Positions 19,817 through 29,314 of a DNA stretch of 64,000 nucleotides are shown here, piece after piece. Under the pieces are notes generated by a model. It did not search any database, was not told where the DNA came from, and saw only the letters and a list, made by a program, of their open reading frames with translations. How positions within the stretch are numbered: position 1 is the stretch's first letter; each line of letters opens with the position of its first letter. Origin of the DNA: Pararoseomonas baculiformis (GTDB lineage Bacteria; Pseudomonadota; Alphaproteobacteria; Acetobacterales; Acetobacteraceae); NCBI RefSeq assembly GCF_017813395.1, contig NZ_JAGIZB010000011.1, positions 116,771-180,770 on the forward strand, read 5' to 3'. A program made the position numbers and the translations under genes.

Positions 19817-21240
19817 AGGGCGACCTCCGGGACAGCGACGCCGGCACCCCAACCGCCGCCCAGGGCGCGGAACAGGCCGACAGAGGCCTGGAACCGCGCG
19901 AGCCGCGCGCTGGAGAGGTTTCGCCGCGCGCTGAAGAGCGTGGACTGGGTGTTCAGCAGCGTGATGAGATTGATGATGCCGCCGCGCAGCTGTTCCTCGG
20001 CGATGGAATAGGCGCGCTGGGCACGGGCCTCGGCCTCCCGCAGGAGCCGCTCCTGATCCGTCGTTTCGCGCAGGGCCGCCAGCGCGCTTTCCACATCGGA
20101 GAGGGCGGAGAGGATGGCCTGGCGATAGAGGACCAGCAGCTCGGCCTGCTGGGCGCGGGCCAGCTCCACCTGGCCCCGCAGCGCGCCGCCATCGAAGATG
20201 GTCTGCGCGATGCTGGCCGCGATCGAGTAGAACTGGGCCTCCGGCCGGAGAAGCGTGCCGAGGAGAAGCGACTGGAATCCGCCCTGGGCCGAAAGGTTCA
20301 CCGAGGGAAAGAGGGCTGCGCGCGCCGCCGCGACATTCGCATTGGCCGAGGCGAGGGTGGCTTCCGCCGCCAGCACGTCCGGCCGCCGGGCCAGCAGCGC
20401 GGAAGGCAGGCCGGGGGTGGGGGAGGGCACGTCCAGTCCCCGGAAGCCCTCGCCCGTGACCTCCAGCTCGACAGGCGCGAGCCCGAGCAGCACGGCAAGC
20501 GCGGCCGTGTTCTCCGCGATGGACTGGCGCAGCGGCGGCACCGCCGCCTCCTGCTGGGCCACCACCGTCTCCTGCTGGGCGAGGTCGAGGCCGGTGGCCG
20601 TCCCGGCCGCCACCTGCTGGCGGATGACGGAAAGCACCCGGCGCGCCGCGCTGAGATTGGCCTGCTGGATGCGCAGCGCCTCCCGCGCCTCCAGGATGGC
20701 GAAATAGGTGTTGGCGACCGATGCCTCGGCGGTGATGAGCGCGGTGCCCAGGTCGAAGCGCCGGGCGACTGCCGCGAGCCGCGCCGATTCGGCGTTGTTG
20801 CGATTGCGGCCCCAGAAATCCACCTCGTAGGAGGCGGCGAGATCGGCCGAGTAGCTCGTCACGGCGCGGGCGCCGCCGCCACTCTGGCTACGCTGCGCGC
20901 TTCCCCCGGCCGTCACCAGGGGCAGCAGGGCGGAACCGACGATCCGGGCCGAGGCGTCGGCCTGCCGCACCCGGGCAGCGGCCGCGGCCAAGTCCAGATT
21001 GTCGCTGGCCATGCGGCGCATCAGCCGCTCCAGCTCCACCGAGCCATAGCCGCGCCACCAGTTCGGGTCCGGCCAGCGCACCGGGGCGCCGGGCGCGGCT
21101 TCGCGGAAGCGGTTGGGGCCGGCGGCGATGCCCGGGATCGCATCGGGCTGGAAGGCGCAGCCGGCGGGGAGGGCACCGGCCAGGGCGCCCAGGATGAGCC
21201 TGCTCGTGCCCCGGCGCGTGGTGAAGGCGGGGGCTGTCAT
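19813..21240 (-). CDS. Outer-membrane efflux lipoprotein (NodT/OprM family)
   Basis: A 475-residue TolC-like outer-membrane factor. The N-terminal signal LILGALAGALPAGCAF suggests a lipoprotein with Cys as first mature residue, although Pro at -3 is unusual. Then come PDPNWWRGYGSVELERLMRR, the family's N-D-L-A-A-A-R-x-x-Q pattern (NLDLAAAAARVRQAD), and SYEVDFWGRNRN, characteristic of NodT proteins. Two copies of the TolC helical repeat follow. As first gene of the operon its product precedes the adaptor and permeases; most MdtABC systems instead rely on an unlinked TolC. Start at 21240 chosen so that the signal begins near the N-terminus. Confidence 0.92.
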   Translation of the reverse strand: MTAPAFTTRRGTSRLILGALAGALPAGCAFQPDAIPGIAAGPNRFREAAPGAPVRWPDPNWWRGYGSVELERLMRRMASDNLDLAAAAARVRQADASARIVGSALLPLVTAGGSAQRSQSGGGARAVTSYSADLAASYEVDFWGRNRNNAESARLAAVARRFDLGTALITAEASVANTYFAILEAREALRIQQANLSAARRVLSVIRQQVAAGTATGLDLAQQETVVAQQEAAVPPLRQSIAENTAALAVLLGLAPVELEVTGEGFRGLDVPSPTPGLPSALLARRPDVLAAEATLASANANVAAARAALFPSVNLSAQGGFQSLLLGTLLRPEAQFYSIAASIAQTIFDGGALRGQVELARAQQAELLVLYRQAILSALSDVESALAALRETTDQERLLREAEARAQRAYSIAEEQLRGGIINLITLLNTQSTLFSARRNLSSARLARFQASVGLFRALGGGWGAGVAVPEVAL

Positions 21241-21489
21241 CGGAATCGCTTCATGCACTGCATGATTTTAGGCGTGAACCTGGCCATGCCCCATTCCCTG
21301 TTACCCTTCGGCACCCGCCGTTCGCCAAAGCCATAGAGCGCCGGCGAGGCAGGAAGATGGCCCTGGCCCACCAGGATCCCGGGCCGGGGGCCCGGCCCTC
21401 CGCCAAGGTTGTCCGTTATGCGCATGCAGCAAGAAGCCCTGCCGCGGGAACCCGTTGCATCCGGCGCCGGCTGGGCGCACCTCTCCCGC

Positions 21490-22203
21490 ATGACCGACAC
21501 GACCGAAACCGGGATGGGCCCCGAGGCCACCTCCGGGGCCAGCCAGGAAGCCGCCCAGGGGGGCATCAAGGAAAAGCTCGTCCGGACGAAGGAGCGCTGG
21601 GCGGGGGAGGGCAGGCTCCTCACCGGCATGACCTCCACGCCCGACCGGGACCGGCTGCCACCCGGGCAGCGCCTCGTCACGGACTGGCCGGTGCTGGACC
21701 TTGGCATCCAGCCCGCCGTCGCGGAGGCGGCGGCCCGGCTGGATATCGATGGGCTGGTGGAGAACCCGCTCTCCCTCTCCTGGGCGGAGCTGATGGCGCT
21801 GCCGCAGGAGGAGCGCCGGAACGACATCCATTGCGTGACCCAGTGGTCCCGCTACGACAATGACTGGCGCGGCATCTCGATCACCGCCCTGCTGGCCCAG
21901 GCCAGGCCGCGCCGCGAGGCCGCCTTTGTGACCATGGAGTCGCATGACGGCTACACGACCAACCTTCCCCTGGCCGATCTCGACCGCCCGGAGAACCTGC
22001 TGGCCACCCATTGGGAGGGCAAGCCGCTGACCCGCCAGCATGGCGGCCCGCTGCGGCTGGTGGTGCCCCATCTCTATTTCTGGAAGAGCCCGAAATGGAT
22101 CCGGCGCATCTCCCTGATCGCGCAGGACCGGCCGGGCTTCTGGGAGGTGCGCGGCTATCACGACCGGGGCGATCCCTGGCTGGAGCAGCGCTACTCCGCC
22201 TGA
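21490..22203 (+). CDS. Sulfite-oxidase-like molybdopterin oxidoreductase
   Basis: A 237-residue member of the sulfite oxidase/MsrP superfamily. The molybdenum-liganding Cys is in NDIHCVTQWSRYDNDWRGI, followed by ESHDGYTTNLPL, the PLTRQHGGPLRLVVPHLYFWKSPKW block and a C-terminal GYHDRGDPW. The domain order and length match the small single-domain sulfite oxidase-like oxidoreductases rather than full sulfite oxidases with heme. I see no Tat signal in the N-terminus, unlike E. coli MsrP, so it may be cytoplasmic. The start is uncertain: 21490 precedes a family-like stretch (KLVRTKERWAGEGRLLTG), while 21418 and 21409 are also open. The physiological substrate is unknown. Confidence 0.85.
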   Translation: MTDTTETGMGPEATSGASQEAAQGGIKEKLVRTKERWAGEGRLLTGMTSTPDRDRLPPGQRLVTDWPVLDLGIQPAVAEAAARLDIDGLVENPLSLSWAELMALPQEERRNDIHCVTQWSRYDNDWRGISITALLAQARPRREAAFVTMESHDGYTTNLPLADLDRPENLLATHWEGKPLTRQHGGPLRLVVPHLYFWKSPKWIRRISLIAQDRPGFWEVRGYHDRGDPWLEQRYSA

Positions 22204-22219
22204 TGCCATGAGGCACGGC

Positions 22220-22738
22220 ATGGGCGACCCGGCGGGGGACACCATCATCGCCATTGGCGCCAACCTGCCCGGGGCGGATGGCGCGGCGCCGCTGGCGAGC
22301 TGCCGGGCGGCCGCGGCGGCGCTGGACGGGGTTTGCGGCCTTTCCCTCGTCGCGACCTCCTCCTGGTGGGAAACCGCCCCGGAGCCGCCCGCCCCGGAAA
22401 GCCCCTGGTATGTGAACGGTGCGGCCCGGCTGCGGGGCGAGGCCGACCCGGCCGGGCTCCTGGCCGCGCTGCAGGCGATCGAGAACGCCGCGGGGCGCGT
22501 GCGGCCCTATCCGAACGCCCCCCGGACCCTGGACCTGGACATCATCGCGATGGGCCGCCTGGTCCGGGCCGGGCCCGATCCGGTGATCCCCCATCCCCGG
22601 GCGCATCTGCGCCGTTTCGTGCTGGTGCCCCTGGCTGAGCTCTGGCCGGGCTGGACCCATCCGGTGAGCGGGCTTACCGTCCGCGCCATCCTGGACAGCC
22701 TGCCGCCCGCCCCCATGCGGGCGGCCGGGGAGGCTTGA
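22220..22738 (+). CDS. folK: 6-hydroxymethyl-7,8-dihydropterin pyrophosphokinase
   Basis: A 172-residue enzyme of folate synthesis that transfers pyrophosphate from ATP to 6-hydroxymethyldihydropterin. It has IIAIGANLPG at the N-terminus, TSSWWETAPEPP, the WYVNGAARL strand, GRVRPYPNAPRTLDLDIIAMG (the Arg- and Asp-rich HPPK signature binding Mg-ATP) and IPHPRAHLRRFVLVPLAEL. The ATG at 22220 is preceded by GAGG at 6 bases; an ATG at 22208 without such a site is the alternative. It follows the molybdoenzyme gene by a few bases and ends in a clear terminator. Confidence 0.95.
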   Translation: MGDPAGDTIIAIGANLPGADGAAPLASCRAAAAALDGVCGLSLVATSSWWETAPEPPAPESPWYVNGAARLRGEADPAGLLAALQAIENAAGRVRPYPNAPRTLDLDIIAMGRLVRAGPDPVIPHPRAHLRRFVLVPLAELWPGWTHPVSGLTVRAILDSLPPAPMRAAGEA

Positions 22739-22743
22739 CCCCG

Positions 22744-22769
22744 AAGCCCGGCCTTCCGGGCTTGTGTTT
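22744..22769 (+). terminator. Rho-independent terminator after folK
   Basis: A perfect 8-bp stem, AAGCCCGG (22744-22751) with CCGGGCTT (22756-22763), has a CCTT loop and is followed by the T-rich GTGTTTC. It sits 5 bases after the folK stop and separates that transcript from the rpoZ operon. Confidence 0.75.
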
Positions 22770-22790
22770 CGGTGTGCGGCTGTCTATCTG
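22762..22790 (+). promoter_or_regulatory. Possible promoter of the rpoZ-rsh operon
   Basis: TTGTGT (22762-22767) and TATCTG (22785-22790) are 17 bases apart and lie 35 bases before the rpoZ start, in the only gap between the folK terminator and rpoZ. The -10 box is poor, so this is tentative. Confidence 0.25.
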
Positions 22791-22824
22791 ACCCATTCGC
22801 CCGCACACAATTTCGGAGTCCGGT

Positions 22825-23223
22825 ATGGCCCGCGTCACGGTCGAGGACTGCATCCTCCAGGTTCCCAACCGCTTCGACCTCGTCCTGCTCGCCGCCCAGC
22901 GCGCCCGCGCCATCTCGCGTGGCGATGAGCTGACGGTGGACCGCGACAACGACAAGAACCCCGTCATCGCCCTGCGCGAGATCGCCGAGCAGACCGTCGA
23001 GCTGAACGGGCTGAAGGAGGACATCGTGAAGTCCCTCCTGCGCGCCCCGGAGCCGGAGCCCGTGGAGGAGGAGGTCATCGACCTCATCGCCACGGACGAG
23101 AACATCTTCGGCGTGATGGACGTGAACGAGGAGACCGCGGCCGAGGCCGGCATGCAGGTCGAGGACATGTCCGGCGACGACCTCGAGGCCGCGATCGCGG
23201 CCGAGCTCGGCGGCCGCCGCTGA
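22825..23223 (+). CDS. rpoZ: RNA polymerase omega subunit
   Basis: A 132-residue omega subunit, which helps assemble RNA polymerase and takes part in ppGpp binding. The family start [31 protein letters not shown] and [11 protein letters not shown] are diagnostic. The C-terminal half is acidic and longer than in enterics, as in other alphaproteobacteria. The rsh gene starts 19 bases after its stop, so the omega subunit and the ppGpp synthetase/hydrolase appear to be co-expressed. Confidence 0.96.
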   Translation: MARVTVEDCILQVPNRFDLVLLAAQRARAISRGDELTVDRDNDKNPVIALREIAEQTVELNGLKEDIVKSLLRAPEPEPVEEEVIDLIATDENIFGVMDVNEETAAEAGMQVEDMSGDDLEAAIAAELGGRR

Positions 23224-23242
23224 CCGCGAAACAGACCATCCG

Positions 23243-25603
23243 ATGACCGACGGCACCGGGATACCATTCTTCCCCGGTGCCGGCACGGGCCCCTTCCGGG
23301 CGCCCGAGGGCGTGGCCAGCAGCGCGCCCGGCAGGCTGGACGCGGCCCAGGAGGCAGCGCCCGGCAAGGATCTGGTGGGGGATGCCGGGCTGGGCCCGGA
23401 TCCCGGCCAGGCATTGGCCGATCTCGTCACGGGCTACGACCCCCGGGCGGATGGCGCGATGATCAGCCGGGCCTACCGCGTCGCCGAACACGCGCATCGA
23501 AATCAGCAGCGCGACAATGGCGATCCCTATATCGGGCATCCCGTCGCCGTCGCGCAGATCCTGGCCGGCTACCGGCTGGACGCTGCCACCATCGCCACCG
23601 CCCTGCTGCATGACACGGTCGAGGATACCGGGCTCACGCTGCAGGATCTATCCCGCGACTTCGGGCCGGAGATCGCGAAGCTCGTGGACGGCGTCACCAA
23701 GCTGACAAGGCTGGAACTGCAGTCCGAGCGGACCAAGCAGGCCGAGAACTTCCGCAAGCTCGTCCTGGCGATGAGCGAGGACATCCGGGTCCTCCTGGTG
23801 AAGCTCGCGGACCGCACCCACAACATGCGGACCCTTCACTTCGTCCCCCAGCAGCACCGGCGCATGCGCACGGCGCGGGAGACGATGGAGATCTACGCGC
23901 CGCTGGCCGAGCGCATCGGCATGCAGGCCGTAAAGGATGAGCTGGAGGACCGCGCCTTCCGCGAGCTCCAGCCCGATGCCTCCCAGACCATCAATGCCCG
24001 CCTGGCCTACCTTCGCGGACAGGGCGCCGACCTGATCGAGGAGATCAAGGCGGATATCCGCCGCCGCTTGCGGGACGCCGAGGTGCCGGTGATCGACATC
24101 CAGGGGCGCGAGAAATCGGCCTATGGCATCTGGCTGAAGATGCACTCGAAGAAGGTGGAGTTCGAGCAGCTCTCGGACATCATGGCCTTCCGCATCATCA
24201 CGGATGACAAGGCGAACTGCTACGCCGCCCTGGGCGCCATCCACTCCGCCTATCGCGTCGTCCCCGGCCGCTTCAAGGACTACATCTCCACCCCCAAGCC
24301 GAACGGCTACCAGTCCGTCCACACCGGCGTGACGGTGCCGGAGCGGCGGAACGCAAAGATCGAGGTGCAGATCCGCACGCCGGAGATGCATGAGGTGGCT
24401 GAGTTCGGCGTCGCCGCCCACTGGATCTACAAGCAGGGCCCGGACGGGGTGGTCAACGCATCCCGCGACCGCAAGCGCTTTCCCTGGGTGAAGGACCTGC
24501 TGGAGATCCTGGAGAATGCCGGGGAGGCGCAGGACTTCCTGGAGAACACGAAGCTCGCCCTCCACCAGGACCAGGTCTTCTGCTTCACCCCCAAGGGCGA
24601 CCTGATCGCGCTGCCGCGGGGCGCGACCCCCGTGGACTTCGCCTACCACGTGCACTCGCAGATCGGCGATTCCTGCGTTGGCGCGAAGATCAATGGCCGC
24701 ATCGTCCCGCTCCGCCACCAGCTGGAGAATGGCGACCAGGTCGAGATCATCACGGCGCGCGGCGGCACGCCGAACCCGGCCTGGGAACGCTTCGTCGTCA
24801 CCGGCAAGGCGCGCGCCCGCATCCGGCGCACCGTGCTGGCCCGCCAGCGCGAGGAGAGCCGCGAGAATGGTCGCCAGGCCATCGCCCGGGCCTTCCGCGG
24901 GGAAGGGCTGGACTTCTCGGAGAAGATCGCCGAGCCGGCGGTGAAGGCCCTGAAGCAGGTCAGCTTCGAGGATCTCTGCATCGCCGTTGGCAACGGCAAC
25001 ATCACGGCGCGGGACGTGCTGCACGCCGCCGTGCCGGAACTGCGCGGCCCGCCCCGCCCGGCCGTCAGCCCGCTGGAGGCGCTGGCCCTTGCCCGGGCCC
25101 GTGGGAAGCCCGGCTCCACCACCGTGCCCCAGCGCGGGCGGGGGAGGGATGTCGCCCATGGCATCACCGGCCTCGTCTCCGGCATGGAGGTGAACTTCGC
25201 CGGCTGCTGCCACCCGGTTCCCGGGGACCGCATCCTGGGCATCGTCTCCACCGGACGGGGCGTGACCGTGCACAAGCAGGGCTGCCACACGCTGGACGCC
25301 TTCGCGGCGACCCCGGAGCGCTTCATCGACGTGGACTGGGACAGCGAGCCCGGCGCGGCCGGCGAGCATATCGCCCGCCTCTCGGTCATCACCTCCAACG
25401 AGAGCACGGCCATCGCGGGCATGACCACGGCGATCGCCAAGCAGGACGCGCGCATCCAGTCCCTGCGCTTCCTGCACCGCGCGCCGGATTTCGCGGAGCT
25501 GAACGTGGACATGGAGGTGAAGGACCTGCGGCACCTCTCCAGCGTCATCGCGGCGCTCCGGGCGCTGCCGGGAATCGAGCAGGTGGAGCGGGCGAAGTCG
25601 TGA
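23243..25603 (+). CDS. rsh: Bifunctional (p)ppGpp synthetase/hydrolase
   Basis: A 786-residue long RelA/SpoT homologue controlling the stringent response. Domain order is a metal-dependent HD hydrolase ([32 protein letters not shown]), then a synthetase ([41 protein letters not shown]), TGS ([30 protein letters not shown]), a conserved Cys/zinc-finger-like region ([13 protein letters not shown]) and a C-terminal ACT domain. Both catalytic sites look intact. About 65 N-terminal residues rich in Gly/Pro/Ala precede the HD domain and look poorly conserved; an internal start cannot be excluded. Its stop overlaps the acpS start by 4 bases. Confidence 0.96.
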   Translation: MTDGTGIPFFPGAGTGPFRAPEGVASSAPGRLDAAQEAAPGKDLVGDAGLGPDPGQALADLVTGYDPRADGAMISRAYRVAEHAHRNQQRDNGDPYIGHPVAVAQILAGYRLDAATIATALLHDTVEDTGLTLQDLSRDFGPEIAKLVDGVTKLTRLELQSERTKQAENFRKLVLAMSEDIRVLLVKLADRTHNMRTLHFVPQQHRRMRTARETMEIYAPLAERIGMQAVKDELEDRAFRELQPDASQTINARLAYLRGQGADLIEEIKADIRRRLRDAEVPVIDIQGREKSAYGIWLKMHSKKVEFEQLSDIMAFRIITDDKANCYAALGAIHSAYRVVPGRFKDYISTPKPNGYQSVHTGVTVPERRNAKIEVQIRTPEMHEVAEFGVAAHWIYKQGPDGVVNASRDRKRFPWVKDLLEILENAGEAQDFLENTKLALHQDQVFCFTPKGDLIALPRGATPVDFAYHVHSQIGDSCVGAKINGRIVPLRHQLENGDQVEIITARGGTPNPAWERFVVTGKARARIRRTVLARQREESRENGRQAIARAFRGEGLDFSEKIAEPAVKALKQVSFEDLCIAVGNGNITARDVLHAAVPELRGPPRPAVSPLEALALARARGKPGSTTVPQRGRGRDVAHGITGLVSGMEVNFAGCCHPVPGDRILGIVSTGRGVTVHKQGCHTLDAFAATPERFIDVDWDSEPGAAGEHIARLSVITSNESTAIAGMTTAIAKQDARIQSLRFLHRAPDFAELNVDMEVKDLRHLSSVIAALRALPGIEQVERAKS

Positions 25604-26019
25604 TCCTCGGCCTCGGCAACGACATGGTGGATATCCGCCGGATCGAGCGCACCATCGCGCGGCACGGGGACCGATTCCTTTCCCGCATCTTCACCGAGCA
25701 GGAGCGCGCCAAGGCGGAGCGCCGGGGCGAGCGGACGCGGGTGGCCACCTATGCCAAGCGCTTCGCGGCCAAGGAGGCGGCCTCCAAGGCATTGGGCACG
25801 GGCTTCCGTGCCGGGGTGTTCTGGCGCGACCTGGGGGTGGTGAACCTGCCCTCCGGCCAGCCCACCCTGCGCATGACGGGCGGGGCGGCGGAACGGCTGG
25901 CGGCCATGACGCCGCCGGGGCACGCCGCCCAGGTCAGCCTCACCATGACGGACGAATACCCCTATGCCGAGGCGGTGGTGATCATCTCCGCCATTCCCCT
26001 TCCGGCTGCCCTTCCTTGA
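25600..26019 (+). CDS. acpS: Holo-[acyl-carrier-protein] synthase
   Basis: A 139-residue phosphopantetheinyl transferase that activates acyl carrier protein. It has the N-terminal [18 protein letters not shown] (Mg-binding Asp), [12 protein letters not shown], and [15 protein letters not shown] (the W/F-x-x-K-E-A-x-x-K signature). GTG at 25600 overlaps the rsh stop by 4 bases. The operon rpoZ-rsh-acpS-lepB-rnc-era-recO is a standard alphaproteobacterial arrangement. Confidence 0.96.
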   Translation: MILGLGNDMVDIRRIERTIARHGDRFLSRIFTEQERAKAERRGERTRVATYAKRFAAKEAASKALGTGFRAGVFWRDLGVVNLPSGQPTLRMTGGAAERLAAMTPPGHAAQVSLTMTDEYPYAEAVVIISAIPLPAALP

Positions 26020-26130
26020 CAGCCCGCCCCAACTGTCGCACCCACGGCCACGCGGCGGCCCGACCCGTGCCCCCTTTTCGGGCCTCCGGGGGCGTTCGGC
26101 CGGCCGGGTGAGGCCGCGAAGAAGCATACG

Positions 26131-26883
26131 ATGACCAAGAAGACCTCCGGCGGCTGGCTGGAGAGCCTGAAGACGATCCTCTATGCGGGCCTGATCGCCA
26201 TCGGCATCCGCACCATCGCCTTCGAGCCATTCAACATCCCTTCGGGCAGCATGATCCCCACCCTGCTGGTGGGCGACTACCTGTTCGTGTCCAAATACTC
26301 CTACGGCTATTCGCGGGCCTCGCTGCCCTTCAGCCCCAACCTGTTCAGCGGCCGGATCCTGGGCAGCCTGCCGGCGCGCGGGGATGTGGCCGTGTTCAAG
26401 CTGCCGCGGGACGGCACCACGGACTACATCAAGCGCATCGTCGGCCTGCCGGGGGACCGCGTCCAGGTTCGCCAGGGCATCCTGCGCATCAACGGGCAGC
26501 AGGTGCAGCGCGTGGCCGCCGGCCCCTATACGGTCGAGGGGGACGGGCCCCGCATGACCGTCCGCCTCTACCGCGAGACGCTGCCGGCCAGCGCCGGCAG
26601 CGCCCCCCGGACGCATGAGATCCTGGAGGCCTCGGATGACGGCCCCTACGACAACACGCAGGAATTCGTGGTTCCGCCCGACCACGTCTTCGCCATGGGC
26701 GACAACCGCGACAATTCGCTCGACAGCCGGGCCACCAGCTATGTCGGCTTCATCCCGGTTGAGAACCTGGTCGGGCGCGCCGAGTTCCTCTTCTTCTCCT
26801 GGGACGGTTCGGCCCGCTGGTGGGAGGTCTGGGCATGGCCCTTCGCGGTGCGCTGGTCCCGCATCTTCTCGGCGGTCCGGTGA
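26131..26883 (+). CDS. lepB: Signal peptidase I
   Basis: A 250-residue membrane-anchored serine protease that removes signal peptides from exported proteins. A single hydrophobic segment near residues 13-30 is followed by EPFNIPSGSMIPTLLVGDYLFVSK with the catalytic Ser at S40, and DYIKRIVGLPGDRVQ with the general-base Lys at K101. The C-terminal box FAMGDNRDNSLDSR is typical. A 111-base gap separates it from acpS, containing GC-rich inverted repeats (for example 26069-26074 with 26088-26093), so an internal promoter or attenuation here is possible. Confidence 0.96.
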   Translation: MTKKTSGGWLESLKTILYAGLIAIGIRTIAFEPFNIPSGSMIPTLLVGDYLFVSKYSYGYSRASLPFSPNLFSGRILGSLPARGDVAVFKLPRDGTTDYIKRIVGLPGDRVQVRQGILRINGQQVQRVAAGPYTVEGDGPRMTVRLYRETLPASAGSAPRTHEILEASDDGPYDNTQEFVVPPDHVFAMGDNRDNSLDSRATSYVGFIPVENLVGRAEFLFFSWDGSARWWEVWAWPFAVRWSRIFSAVR

Positions 26884-26914
26884 TGGCCGGCCGCATGATG
26901 AAGGCGGGCAGGCA

Positions 26915-27598
26915 GTGAAGCCCCCCGTCGCCGCCCTGGCCGGGCGGCTGGGGCATGTGTTCCGTGACCCCGCGCTGCTGGAGCAGGCGCTCACCCACCG
27001 CTCCGCCGCCGATCCCAAGCGCCGCCAACTCGATTCGAACGAGCGGATGGAGTTCCTGGGCGACCGCGTCCTCGCGCTGTGCATGGCCGAATGGCTGGCC
27101 GAACGCTTCCCGCAGGAGCGGGAAGGGGAGCTGGGCAAGCGGCTGGCCGTGCTGGTCGCCGCGGATACGCTGGCCAAGGTCGGGGACGCGATCGGCCTGC
27201 CCGCCGCGCTGCGCATCCCCCCCGCCGAGGGGCGCACGGGGCTGCGGCAGCGCGCGAATGTGGTGGCGGACGCGACCGAGGCCCTGATCGGCGCCCTTTA
27301 CCTCGATGGTGGGCTGCCGGCCGCGCGCGCCTTCGTCCGCGCCGAATGGGAAGAGGCGATGGGGGCCGATGCGACCCCGCCCATGTCCGCAAAGAGCCGG
27401 CTGCAGGAATACCTGCTGGGCCGTGGCCAAGGCTTGCCGGAATATGTGCTGGTGGGCACCGAAGGTCCCTCCCACGCCCCGGTCTTCACCGTCTCCGCCC
27501 GCGCCTGTGGCCGCTCCGCCGAGGCGAGTGGCGACAGCAAGCGCGCAGCGGAGCAACTGGCCGCCGAGGCCCTGCTGGCGGAGCTCTCCCGTGGCTGA
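26915..27598 (+). CDS. rnc: Ribonuclease III
   Basis: A 227-residue double-strand-specific endoribonuclease that processes rRNA and many mRNAs. The N-terminal nuclease domain shows FRDPALLEQALTHRSA and the active-site NERMEFLGDRVLAL, with DATEALIGALYLDGG holding the second acidic pair. A C-terminal dsRNA-binding domain follows (KSRLQEYLLGRGQGLPEYVL, SKRAAEQLAAEALL). The GTG at 26915 is the start that keeps the family N-terminus, since the frame is open far upstream through lepB. Its last 8 bases overlap the era start. Confidence 0.95.
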   Translation: MKPPVAALAGRLGHVFRDPALLEQALTHRSAADPKRRQLDSNERMEFLGDRVLALCMAEWLAERFPQEREGELGKRLAVLVAADTLAKVGDAIGLPAALRIPPAEGRTGLRQRANVVADATEALIGALYLDGGLPAARAFVRAEWEEAMGADATPPMSAKSRLQEYLLGRGQGLPEYVLVGTEGPSHAPVFTVSARACGRSAEASGDSKRAAEQLAAEALLAELSRG

Positions 27599-28532
27599 GG
27601 AAACAGGCGACATCCCCGGCATGCCCGAGGAGCAGGAGGGGCCCTCCCGCGCCGGCCTCGCCGCCGTGCTGGGCGCCCCCAATGCCGGCAAGTCCACGCT
27701 GGTGAACCGGCTGGCCGGGGCAAAGGTCTCCATCGTCTCGAACAAGCCGCAGACCACGCGCTTCCGCATCCGCGCGATCATCACCGAGGGACGTTCCCAG
27801 GTGGTGCTGACGGACACGCCCGGCATCTTCTCCCCCCGGCGCCGGCTGGACCGCGCCATGGTCGCCGCCGCCTGGGGCGGTGCGCAGGACGCGGACCTCG
27901 CGATGCTGGTGGTGGATGCCCGCGCCGGGGTGACGGAACCCTTGCGCGCCATCGTCGCCAAGCTGGCCAAGGGAGCCCCGCCGCTCTGGCTGGTGCTGAA
28001 CAAGACCGACCTGTTCGACACCAAGCGGCTGCTCCCGCTGACGGCGGAGCTGAACGGCATGCTGAGCTTCGCCGAGACCTTCATGATCTCGGCCGAGACC
28101 GGCGACGGGGTGGACAGGCTCCGCACCCGTCTCTGCGAGGCCATGCCCGCGGGGCCCTGGCTCTTCCCCGAGGACGAGCTGTCCGACGTGACGGACCGGA
28201 TGCTCGCGGCCGAGATCGTGCGCGAGCAGATCCTGCGCCAGACCCATGAGGAGGTGCCCCACCACGCCACGGTGGAAACCGAATCCTGGCAGGAGCGGAA
28301 GGACGGATCGGTCCGGATCGACTGCACCATCTATGTCGGCCGCGCCTCGCAGAAGGCGATCATCATCGGCGACAAGGGCAGCCGGATCCGGGAGATCGGC
28401 CAGCGGGCGCGTTCGGAGCTGACGAAGCTGCTGGAGCGGCCCGTCCACCTGTTCCTCAACGTGAAGGACCGGCCGGGCTGGGATGAGGAGCGGGGGCGGC
28501 TGCGCGCCCTTGGCCTCGAGGACCTGGAGTAG
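27591..28532 (+). CDS. era: GTPase Era
   Basis: A 313-residue GTP-binding protein needed for 30S ribosome assembly and 16S rRNA processing. G motifs are GAPNAGKST (G1), the T in KPQTTRFR (G2), DTPG (G3) and NKTD (G4). The C-terminal KH domain has GRASQKAIIIGDKGSRIREIGQRARSEL and the ending VHLFLNVKDRPGWDE. GTG at 27591 overlaps rnc by 8 bases; ATG at 27621 is an alternative start that would drop ten poorly conserved residues. Confidence 0.95.
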   Translation: MAEETGDIPGMPEEQEGPSRAGLAAVLGAPNAGKSTLVNRLAGAKVSIVSNKPQTTRFRIRAIITEGRSQVVLTDTPGIFSPRRRLDRAMVAAAWGGAQDADLAMLVVDARAGVTEPLRAIVAKLAKGAPPLWLVLNKTDLFDTKRLLPLTAELNGMLSFAETFMISAETGDGVDRLRTRLCEAMPAGPWLFPEDELSDVTDRMLAAEIVREQILRQTHEEVPHHATVETESWQERKDGSVRIDCTIYVGRASQKAIIIGDKGSRIREIGQRARSELTKLLERPVHLFLNVKDRPGWDEERGRLRALGLEDLE

Positions 28533-28564
28533 CCGCCGCGCGCGGCTTGCCCCATCCTCCCGCC

Positions 28565-29314
28565 ATGGAATGGACCGCGCCCGCCATCGTGCTCGAATCC
28601 CGCCCGCTCGGCGAGGGTGGGGCGGTGGTCACCGTCCTCACCGAGGAGCATGGGCGCCATGCCGGGCTGGTGAAGGGTGGCGCCTCGCGCGGGCAGGCGG
28701 CCACCTGGCTGCCGGGCAACCTTGTCGAGGCACGCTGGGTCGCGCGGCTGGCCGAGCAGCTCGGGCTCCTGAGCGGCGATCTCGTGCATCCGGCGGCAGC
28801 CCTGGCCATGGATGACCCGCTGGCCCTCGCGCTGCTATCCTCCGCCTGCGCCGTGGCAGCGGAGGCGTTGCCGGAGCGGGAGCCGCATGCGGCGGTCTTC
28901 CGGGGCCTGCTGCCGATCATCGCCCATCTGCAGCGCGGCGCGCGGGAGGTGATTCCCGACTACATCCACTGGGAGGTGCAGCTCCTGGCCGATCTTGGCT
29001 ATGGGCTGGACCTGACGCGCTGCGCCATGACCGGGGACACGGCGCGGCTGACCCATGTCTCACCCAAGTCCGGCCGCGCGGTGCGGGACGATATTGCCGC
29101 GCCCTATGGCGACCGGATGCTTCCCCTGCCTCCCTTCATGCGCAAGGCAAGCCTGCCCAGCGGCCCGAAGGACTGGGCGGATGCCTTGCGGCTGACCGGC
29201 CATTTCCTCGCCCGTGATGCCTTCGGCGCACGGCATCGGCCCATTCCGGCGGCGCGCCAGGCCCTGGCGGACCGGGTGGCGCTACTGGCCGAGGCGGCGC
29301 CGAACCAGGCCTGA
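28565..29314 (+). CDS. recO: DNA repair protein RecO
   Basis: A 249-residue recombination mediator that, with RecR, loads RecA onto SSB-coated DNA. The N-terminal OB fold is MEWTAPAIVLESRPLGEGGAVVTVLTEEHGRHAGLVKGG, followed by the helical region with HWEVQLLADLGYGLDLTRCAMTG. The zinc-binding cysteines of some RecO proteins are not evident. ATG at 28565 matches the family start; an ATG at 28547 adds six residues. It ends the rpoZ-recO operon. Confidence 0.94.
   Translation: MEWTAPAIVLESRPLGEGGAVVTVLTEEHGRHAGLVKGGASRGQAATWLPGNLVEARWVARLAEQLGLLSGDLVHPAAALAMDDPLALALLSSACAVAAEALPEREPHAAVFRGLLPIIAHLQRGAREVIPDYIHWEVQLLADLGYGLDLTRCAMTGDTARLTHVSPKSGRAVRDDIAAPYGDRMLPLPPFMRKASLPSGPKDWADALRLTGHFLARDAFGARHRPIPAARQALADRVALLAEAAPNQA

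Noticed and set aside
26020..26130. Terminator between acpS and lepB
   Set aside because: Inverted repeats exist (26069-26074 with 26088-26093) but with a 13-base loop and no T-run; conserved operon order argues for read-through.
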